Origin: Caulobacter sp. CCUG 60055
GTDB lineage: Bacteria > Pseudomonadota > Alphaproteobacteria > Caulobacterales > Caulobacteraceae
Length of the DNA: 64,000 nucleotides
Reading direction: 5' to 3'
Assembly (NCBI RefSeq): GCF_022750545.1
Contig: NZ_PUIC01000016.1
Span: 62,001 to 126,000, forward strand
In this document: positions 59,021-64,000 of the stretch, one piece after another
Layout of the letters: every line of letters begins with the position of its first letter
Numbering within the stretch: the first letter of the stretch is position 1
The notes under the pieces: generated by a model
What the model was told of the DNA's origin: nothing
What the model saw: only the letters and a program-made list of their open reading frames with translations
Databases searched by the model: none
Made by a program: the position numbers and the translations under genes

Positions 59021-60319
59021 CTAGACCGCGGGCGACGCGGCGGCGGCCTTGCGCAGCCGAATGTTCGCCGCCAGGGCCGCCCAGAGCGCGACGATGGCGA
59101 CGCAGAGGGCGAGCGCGCCGACGGCCGCCATCGACAGGCCGACCCGCCCGGGATCGTGGAAGACGCCGTCGGTGAGCATGGCGACCATCGCCGGACCGAC
59201 GCCCAGCCCCGCCATGGCGTAGGTGAAAGAGGTCGTGGCAGCGAACACCCCGTGCAGCCGGCGCGGCGCCATGTCCTGGGTCGCCGCGACGCTGGCGGTG
59301 CCGGCGATGTTGAACAGCAGCAGCCAGGCCCCGTAGCCGAAAAGGGCGAGGCCGGGCGTTCCGGCGATGGCGAACATCGACGCCGGCAACGCCAGGGTGG
59401 CGGCGATGGCCGCGGCGCGCTGGCGTCCTTCGACGACGCCGCCCCTGTAGGGCAGGTCGCTCAGCTTGCCGCCGATCAGGGCTCCGGCGGCCGAGGTGAT
59501 CAGAATGACCGACCCCAGTTGCAGGCCGAGGCCGGCGGCGTCGAAACCAAACCGCCTGACGAAGAAGGCCGGCGCCCAGGCGCCGAGCGCGGCGTCGGTC
59601 AGCGAAACCAGGGCGATGGCCGCCACCAGCGGCAGGAGCACGGGCGTCAGCGGCCGGACGGCGGCCAGGGATTCGGCCATGGTCGGCGGCGGAAGGCGCG
59701 CCGCCCCCTCGCCCTCGACCGGCTCGTGCAGGGTCGCGACCAGCGCCAGGACCGGCAGGCCCGCGACGGCGACGATCGCCAGCACCTGCCGCCAGGGCTG
59801 CGGCGGGAACGGCCAGCCGAGAGCCGGCGCGTGCGGGCCCTGGAGCCAGGCCAGCAAACCCGCGCCGATCGCCACGGCCGCCCCGGCGCCGAGCGTCACG
59901 CCCGTCATCAGGACGCCTATGGCCATCCCCCTGCGGCTAGGCGAGAAGCAGGCGTTGATCAGCGAGAAGGCGGCCGGAAACAGGCACGCCTCGCCCAGAC
60001 CGACCGCCAGGCGCGCGGCGAACAGCGCCGCGAAGCTGTTCGCGAAGGCGCAGGCCCCGGTCCCGAGGCACCAGGCCGTCAATCCGACCAGGATCAGGTT
60101 GCGGCGGTTGGTCCTGTCCGCCATCCAGCCCAAAGGCAGGCCCGCGCAGGCGTAGATGACCGCGAAGGCGGTGCCCTGGACCAAGCCCAGTTGCAGGTCG
60201 GTGAGCGACAGGTCGCCTCGTATCTCAGTGACGAGGACGTTGATGACGTAACGGTCCGTATAGGACAGGAACCCCGCGATGGTCAGCACCGCAAGCGTCC
60301 ACGCCGCAGATCGCCGCAT
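59021..60319 (-). CDS. MFS transporter (spinster-like)
   Basis: A 432-residue carrier with twelve predicted transmembrane segments. The N-terminal segment LTIAGFLSYTDRYVINVLVTEIRGDLSLTDLQLGLVQGTAF is typical of the SPNS-like branch, with the loop GLPLGWMADRTNRRNLI between helices 2 and 3. The second half begins LLPLVAAIALVSLTDAALGAWAPAF. It may import the product of the S9 peptidase or a related solute; the substrate is unknown. The ATG at 60319 follows GGGAGAGGG. The divergent TonB receptor lies across 322 bases with a palindromic site. Confidence 0.88.
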   Translation of the reverse strand: MRRSAAWTLAVLTIAGFLSYTDRYVINVLVTEIRGDLSLTDLQLGLVQGTAFAVIYACAGLPLGWMADRTNRRNLILVGLTAWCLGTGACAFANSFAALFAARLAVGLGEACLFPAAFSLINACFSPSRRGMAIGVLMTGVTLGAGAAVAIGAGLLAWLQGPHAPALGWPFPPQPWRQVLAIVAVAGLPVLALVATLHEPVEGEGAARLPPPTMAESLAAVRPLTPVLLPLVAAIALVSLTDAALGAWAPAFFVRRFGFDAAGLGLQLGSVILITSAAGALIGGKLSDLPYRGGVVEGRQRAAAIAATLALPASMFAIAGTPGLALFGYGAWLLLFNIAGTASVAATQDMAPRRLHGVFAATTSFTYAMAGLGVGPAMVAMLTDGVFHDPGRVGLSMAAVGALALCVAIVALWAALAANIRLRKAAAASPAV

Positions 60320-60446
60320 GTCTGTTCCCTCTCCCGGCGTTTCTATCACCACCGACTGGCGGCCCCTTTTCGGGGATTGACCGGATCGCGCCTGAAACCG
60401 GGCGGGCGATCCGTTCGCCGCCCCGCCATCGACGCGGTTCGTGATA

Positions 60447-60460
60447 TTGACATGTCACAA
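60447..60460. promoter_or_regulatory. GntR-type operator between MFS and receptor genes
   Basis: TTGACATGTCACAA contains the perfect 10-bp palindrome TGACATGTCA (60448-60457). Close copies lie before gntR (62977-62990) and before the gene at the right edge (63913-63927). It is 128 bases upstream of the MFS start and 182 bases upstream of the receptor start. Confidence 0.65.
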
Positions 60461-60496
60461 AAGCGGTGATGACCTCAACAACAAAATGAACATGAA

Positions 60497-60508
60497 CTCA
60501 ATATTGAG
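60497..60508. promoter_or_regulatory. 12-bp palindrome in receptor promoter region
   Basis: CTCAATATTGAG is self-complementary over 12 bases, 37 bases after the GntR-type site and about 134 bases before the receptor start. It could be a second operator in the divergent promoter. Confidence 0.4.
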
Positions 60509-60641
60509 AACGTGACCTTTCAACCCCGTCGCCGAGGGGCCGGCGACACCCGCGACCGCAATCCGGACCAGACCCGGACGCCGAAACCTCGCGCGTCGCG
60601 CGTCGACCTGAACCGCCGACCAAAAAAGAGAGGAAGAGGGA

Positions 60642-62840
60642 ATGAAACGCCGAACCGACACCAGACGACTGATGGCCGGCATCGCCGCCGGCACCTTGCT
60701 GGCCGCGACGGGACTCGCCGCCAACGCCGCCGCTCCGGCGACGTCCGCGTCGACGGAGGCCGTCGATGAAATCGTGGTGACCGCGCAACGACGGGCCGAA
60801 ACCATTCAGACCGTGCCGATGGCGATCACCGCCCTGACCAGCAAGGCCCTGGTCGCCGCCGGGATCGCCAATTTCCAGGACTACGCCGTCCGCATTCCCA
60901 ACCTCGCCTTCGCCTATTCGGGCGACTCCATGGCCAGCAGCCAGACCATCGCCATTCGCGGCGTCTACGGCGTCGGCACCACGGGCATGTATCTCGACGA
61001 CACGCCGCTGCCCGAAAGCGTCGACCCGCGCGTCCTCGACCTGGACCGCATCGAGGTGCTCAAGGGACCGCAGGGAACGCTCTACGGCGCGCGGTCGATG
61101 GGCGGCACGGTGAGGCTGATCAGCGCCCTGCCCGACGCCTCAGCAGGTCAGGGCTTCGTCCACATGGTCGGGTCGGCGACACGGGGCGGCGGGGTGAACG
61201 GCACGATCGACGGGGCGATCAACCACCCCCTCGTGCAGGACAGGCTGGCCCTGCGGGTCAGCGCGTTCGCGGACTACGAGTCCGGCGTGTTCGAACGGGC
61301 GCCTTCCTCCGACGCGCCCGCACGCTTCGACACCATCAAGAACGTGGCGGCGGCGCGACGGCAGGGCGGCTCGATCACGTTCGGCGCCAACCTGCTGGAC
61401 GACAAGCTGACGATCGTCCCGCGCTTACTGTTCCAGGACATGGACGAGAACGGCCACCCCTACGCCGACGTGTCGCCGGGAAACTTCGTCCAGAAGCGGT
61501 GGTTCGCCCTGGCCGAGCCGGGCAGCGATTCCTGGCGGCTCTACAGCCTGACCGCCAAGTACAAGACACCCTTCGGCGACATCACCTCCGACACCTCGCG
61601 CTTCGTGCGCGACGCGGCCGACAGCGAGGACTCGTCCGAGGTGATCTCGCTCCTGCTCGGCACGCCGCCCGTGCCGGTTCTCTTCCACCACGACGAGCGC
61701 TATCGCGCCTTCACCCAGGAAGTCCGCTTCACCTCCCGGTTCGACGGGCCGCTCCAGATCAACGCCGGTGTCTTCTATCAGGACAGCAAGGACACCAGGA
61801 CCAACCCGCCCGTCTCCGCCGGTCCCTATGTCGACAACATCTTCAGCGCCGAGTTGAACACCGAGGTCGAGGAGACCGCCGTCTTCGGGGAGGCGACCTA
61901 CGACCTCACCAGCGAGCTGCGGCTGATCGCCGGGGCGCGATGGTTCGACAACCAGGTGCTGTTTCGGGCCGTCGAGGACGGCGTCGCCGGCACGCCGGGC
62001 GGCTTCGCCGGCAAGCAGCACGAGCGCGGCGTCAATCCGAAGTTCAGCCTGCAATACCGGTTCGCCGACGACCGCATGGTCTACGCGACCGCCGCCAAGG
62101 GCTTCCGGATCGGCGGCGTCAACGCCTTCCCCGCCGCGCTGTGCGCCGGGGGCCTGGCCGCCATCGCCCTGACGCCGGCCCAGGCCGAATCCTACAATTC
62201 GGACTCGGTCTGGAGCTACGAGGTCGGGGCCAAGACGAGTTGGCTCGAACGCCGCCTGACGGTGAACGGCTCGCTGTTCGACATCGAATGGTCGGACGTC
62301 CAGCAGGTCGCCGCCCTGCCGTCCTGCGGGTTCCAGGTGCACGTCAACGGCGGCGCGGCCCGCAGCCGGGGCGGCGAGATCGAGGCCCAGATCGCGGTCA
62401 GCCCGGCGTTGAAGCTGTCGCTCGGCGCGGGCTACGCCGACGCCCAGATCGTCGATCCCGGCCCCTATCGCATCCTGCCCGCGGGCTCGCCGATCCCGCA
62501 GATCCCGAAATGGACGCTGAACGTCGCCCTCGACTACCGGTTCGAGCTGCCGCACGCCCTGCCCGCCTTCGTCCATGCCGACTACGCCTATGTCGGCTCC
62601 AGCCTGAGCCAGAACAACAGCGTCGCCGATCCGATCTCCAGGCCCGCCTACGCCCTGGCCAACCTCCGGACCGGGATCGATTTCGACCATGTCACCCTGT
62701 CCCTGTTCGCCAACAACATCTTCGACGAGCACGCCAACCTGGCGGACGTGCAGCCCGAATCCGTCTCCCTGCCGGGCCGGCCGCGCATCGCGACCAACCG
62801 GCCGCTGACCATCGGCTTGGACGCGCGGGCGCGTTTTTGA
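60642..62840 (+). CDS. TonB-dependent outer-membrane receptor
   Basis: A 732-residue receptor. A signal peptide (MAGIAAGTLLAATGLAANA, after a short basic leader) precedes a TonB box-like segment DEIVVTAQRR. The plug domain has QTVPMAITALTSKALVAAGIANFQDYAVRIPNLAFAY and ends VEVLKGPQGTLYGARSMGGTVRLIS in slightly altered form (RIEVLKGPQGTLYGARSMGGTVRLI). A 22-strand barrel follows and the protein ends in the aromatic Phe (LDARARF). It takes up a large or scarce solute using TonB energy. With the MFS gene and S9 peptidase it suggests a peptide or related uptake locus. AGAGGAAGAGGG precedes the ATG. Confidence 0.93.
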   Translation: MKRRTDTRRLMAGIAAGTLLAATGLAANAAAPATSASTEAVDEIVVTAQRRAETIQTVPMAITALTSKALVAAGIANFQDYAVRIPNLAFAYSGDSMASSQTIAIRGVYGVGTTGMYLDDTPLPESVDPRVLDLDRIEVLKGPQGTLYGARSMGGTVRLISALPDASAGQGFVHMVGSATRGGGVNGTIDGAINHPLVQDRLALRVSAFADYESGVFERAPSSDAPARFDTIKNVAAARRQGGSITFGANLLDDKLTIVPRLLFQDMDENGHPYADVSPGNFVQKRWFALAEPGSDSWRLYSLTAKYKTPFGDITSDTSRFVRDAADSEDSSEVISLLLGTPPVPVLFHHDERYRAFTQEVRFTSRFDGPLQINAGVFYQDSKDTRTNPPVSAGPYVDNIFSAELNTEVEETAVFGEATYDLTSELRLIAGARWFDNQVLFRAVEDGVAGTPGGFAGKQHERGVNPKFSLQYRFADDRMVYATAAKGFRIGGVNAFPAALCAGGLAAIALTPAQAESYNSDSVWSYEVGAKTSWLERRLTVNGSLFDIEWSDVQQVAALPSCGFQVHVNGGAARSRGGEIEAQIAVSPALKLSLGAGYADAQIVDPGPYRILPAGSPIPQIPKWTLNVALDYRFELPHALPAFVHADYAYVGSSLSQNNSVADPISRPAYALANLRTGIDFDHVTLSLFANNIFDEHANLADVQPESVSLPGRPRIATNRPLTIGLDARARF

Positions 62841-62877
62841 GCCGGCGTCGCGAAGATTTCTCAGTCTCCCCAACTTC

Positions 62878-62918
62878 GCCGTCCGAGCATTCAGAGCCGC
62901 TCGGACGGCTCCTTTTTT
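62878..62918 (+). terminator. Rho-independent terminator after the receptor gene
   Basis: GCCGTCCGAGC (62878-62888) pairs perfectly with GCTCGGACGGC (62899-62909) around a ten-base loop, followed by CCTTTTTT. It ends the receptor transcript before gntR, so gntR has its own promoter. Confidence 0.88.
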
Positions 62919-62976
62919 CGCCCTGGGTTCGATCTTCGCCGGCCGCCGCGTCGCAGTCGACGCGCCTGCGGCCGCT

Positions 62977-62990
62977 TTGACATTCCACAA
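62977..62990. promoter_or_regulatory. GntR-type site before gntR gene
   Basis: TTGACATTCCACAA differs from the site at 60447 (TTGACATGTCACAA) at two positions. It lies 58-71 bases before the gntR start, the right place for autoregulation. Confidence 0.55.
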
Positions 62991-63047
62991 TCGCCAGGGC
63001 CAGTGTAAAGCGCCCGCTTGGCCTGCGCCCGAGAACGAGATGCGCCG

Positions 63048-63839
63048 TTGAAATCGAAACCCAGTTCGAAAGCGCCGCCGCCGGCGCCGGCCAAGCGAAA
63101 GTCGCGAACCGCCGGGGCCGCGTCCCGGTCGCTCGCCGAGGCGGCCTATGAGGCGATCTGGCGCGACATCCTCACGCTGACGCTGCATCCGGGACAGAAA
63201 ATGTCCGAAGCGATGCTGTCCGACCGCTTCGGGTTCGGCAAGGCGCCCATCCGCGCGGCGCTGGCGCGCCTGGTGCAGGAGGGACTGGTCGAGAACCACC
63301 TTCGCGGCGGCCATATGGTGGCGCCGATCACCCTGGCCGACATCCAGGGGCTGTACCACCTGCGGCGCATGACCCTGGGCGAAGCCGTCCGCATGGCCTG
63401 CGGCGCCGTCACCGACGAACTTCGCCGAGCCTACGAACGGGTCGCCAACCTCGAATTCGCCGGTGCGACCTCGGACGTCATCCTGGCGTTCTGCTTCAAC
63501 AACCGGGACTTCACCGTCGCCTTGGGCCGGGCCGCCGGCAACCCGCTGCTGGCGACCTGGATCACCTCGCTCGAAGACCGGTTCCTCAGGCTCCTGTTCC
63601 TGGGCGTCCGCTCGAACCCGAGCGCGGACCTCTATCAGGCCGACTATCGCAGGATCTGGTCCGCGCTGGAGGCCGGGCGCGCCGAGGATGCCCGCAAGGC
63701 CATGCTCGAGGCTCTCGCGGTCAGCGAGAAGATCATCACGGACGCAGTGCTGGGCATGCCGGAGCTGCGCACGCTCAATCTCGGCGACCTGCTCGGCCCG
63801 GCCGCCGGCGAACGCGGCAAGACGCCCGCCAAGCCCTGA
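63048..63839 (+). CDS. GntR family (FCD) transcriptional regulator
   Basis: A 263-residue regulator starting at a TTG (63048), with GAGAACGAG upstream. A basic leader of 25 residues precedes the winged helix: SLAEAAYEAIWRDILTLTLHPGQKMSEAMLSDRFGFGKAPIRAALARLVQEGLVE, where SDRFGFGKAPIRAALARLVQEG is the recognition region. The C-terminal FCD ligand domain includes RRMTLGEAVRMACGAV and AEDARKAMLEALAVSEKII. FadR/FCD members respond to carboxylates or similar acids. It follows the receptor gene after a terminator, and similar motifs lie before three units. Confidence 0.88.
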   Translation: MKSKPSSKAPPPAPAKRKSRTAGAASRSLAEAAYEAIWRDILTLTLHPGQKMSEAMLSDRFGFGKAPIRAALARLVQEGLVENHLRGGHMVAPITLADIQGLYHLRRMTLGEAVRMACGAVTDELRRAYERVANLEFAGATSDVILAFCFNNRDFTVALGRAAGNPLLATWITSLEDRFLRLLFLGVRSNPSADLYQADYRRIWSALEAGRAEDARKAMLEALAVSEKIITDAVLGMPELRTLNLGDLLGPAAGERGKTPAKP

Positions 63840-63912
63840 GGCTCGCAACCCGATCCTGGGCGCCGACCGGCGATAATTGAGGCTTGACTCACTTATCGCC
63901 GACGGCCAATCG

Positions 63913-63927
63913 TGTGACATGTCACAA
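63913..63927. promoter_or_regulatory. GntR-type site before the right-edge gene
   Basis: TGTGACATGTCACA (63913-63926) is a perfect 14-bp palindrome, with the following A giving 13 of 14 matches to TTGACATGTCACAA over 63914-63927. A TTGACT element at 63884-63889 may be the -35 box, so the site would overlap the -10 region. Confidence 0.62.
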
Positions 63928-63950
63928 TGCGCCCATGAGAAGCCATCAAC

Positions 63951-64000
63951 ATGACGTCGCCTCACACTTCGAACGCCCACGCCCCCTCTGCGGACGAGGT
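63951..64000 (+). CDS. start of a gene cut by the window edge
   Basis: An ATG at 63951 opens a frame reading MTSPHTSNAHAPSADEV up to the right edge. It follows the GntR-type palindrome by 24 bases and lies downstream of a TTGACT element, so a real gene probably starts here or at a nearby codon. Too little is present to name it; control by the adjacent GntR protein is inferred. Confidence 0.35.
   Translation, partial: MTSPHTSNAHAPSADE

Noticed and set aside
1-64000. Insertion sequence, prophage or defence island
   Set aside because: No transposase, integrase, phage structural or restriction gene is recognised in the window.

Overview
The window is high-GC alphaproteobacterial chromosome, almost certainly from the order Caulobacterales (Caulobacter or a close relative such as Phenylobacterium). 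The strongest grounds are the flagellar block fliK-flgD-flgE-sciP with flgK-flgL divergent from it, sigma-54 promoters and FlbD/IHF-type sites between them, and the CtrA antagonist SciP directly after the hook gene. Dense, short-spaced genes, several TTG/GTG starts and DUF2336 proteins fit the same group. I see no rRNA, tRNA, CRISPR array, complete insertion sequence or prophage.

Layout. 1-5.3 kb: the end of an SDR gene, a SleB-type cell-wall hydrolase, two tandem glycine-zipper lipoproteins, and a three-gene operon (KAS III-like synthase, haem-oxygenase-fold oxidase, membrane-anchored unknown) behind a near-perfect 28-bp operator-like palindrome. 5.4-14.8 kb: uvrB, DUF4126 membrane protein, crystallin-fold secreted protein, small GNAT, DUF3617 lipoprotein, thiolase, a thioesterase divergent from an HxlR regulator, a broken small ORF carrying a 28-bp direct repeat, and mnmA. 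14.8-23.3 kb: the flagellar hook and hook-junction region and sciP. 23.3-31.7 kb: coq4-like gene, ribbon-helix-helix protein, UvrD/PcrA helicase, MarR regulator, an M19 dipeptidase homologue lacking two metal ligands, an ArsR-SRPBCC-WrbA operon behind two tandem operators, and glpK. 31.8-42.6 kb: two DUF2336 proteins, NAD kinase, GNAT, Hpt protein, NUDIX hydrolase, hybrid histidine kinase, CoA transferase, lytic transglycosylase, TonB. 42.7-53.4 kb: acyl-CoA dehydrogenase, ThiO-like oxidase, malonyl-CoA synthetase, phospholipase D, divergent cobT/cobS, small proteins and dusA. 53.4-53.8 kb: an AT-richer island with a decayed ORF. 53.8-64 kb: a TetR/amine-oxidase pair with striking palindromes, then S9 peptidase, MFS transporter, TonB-dependent receptor and GntR regulator.

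How the genes work together. The flagellar genes form two divergent sigma-54 transcription units sharing one control region: fliK, flgD and flgE build the hook and set its length, and flgK and flgL make the hook-filament junction. The S9 peptidase, MFS carrier and TonB receptor look like one uptake and processing locus. Copies of a TTGACATGTCACAA-type motif lie before the receptor/carrier pair, before gntR and before the gene entering at the right edge, so the GntR protein probably controls all of them. The KAS III/oxidase/membrane-protein operon is the best candidate for an undescribed pathway: condensation of an acyl chain followed by oxidative modification is the simplest reading, but no product can be named from sequence.
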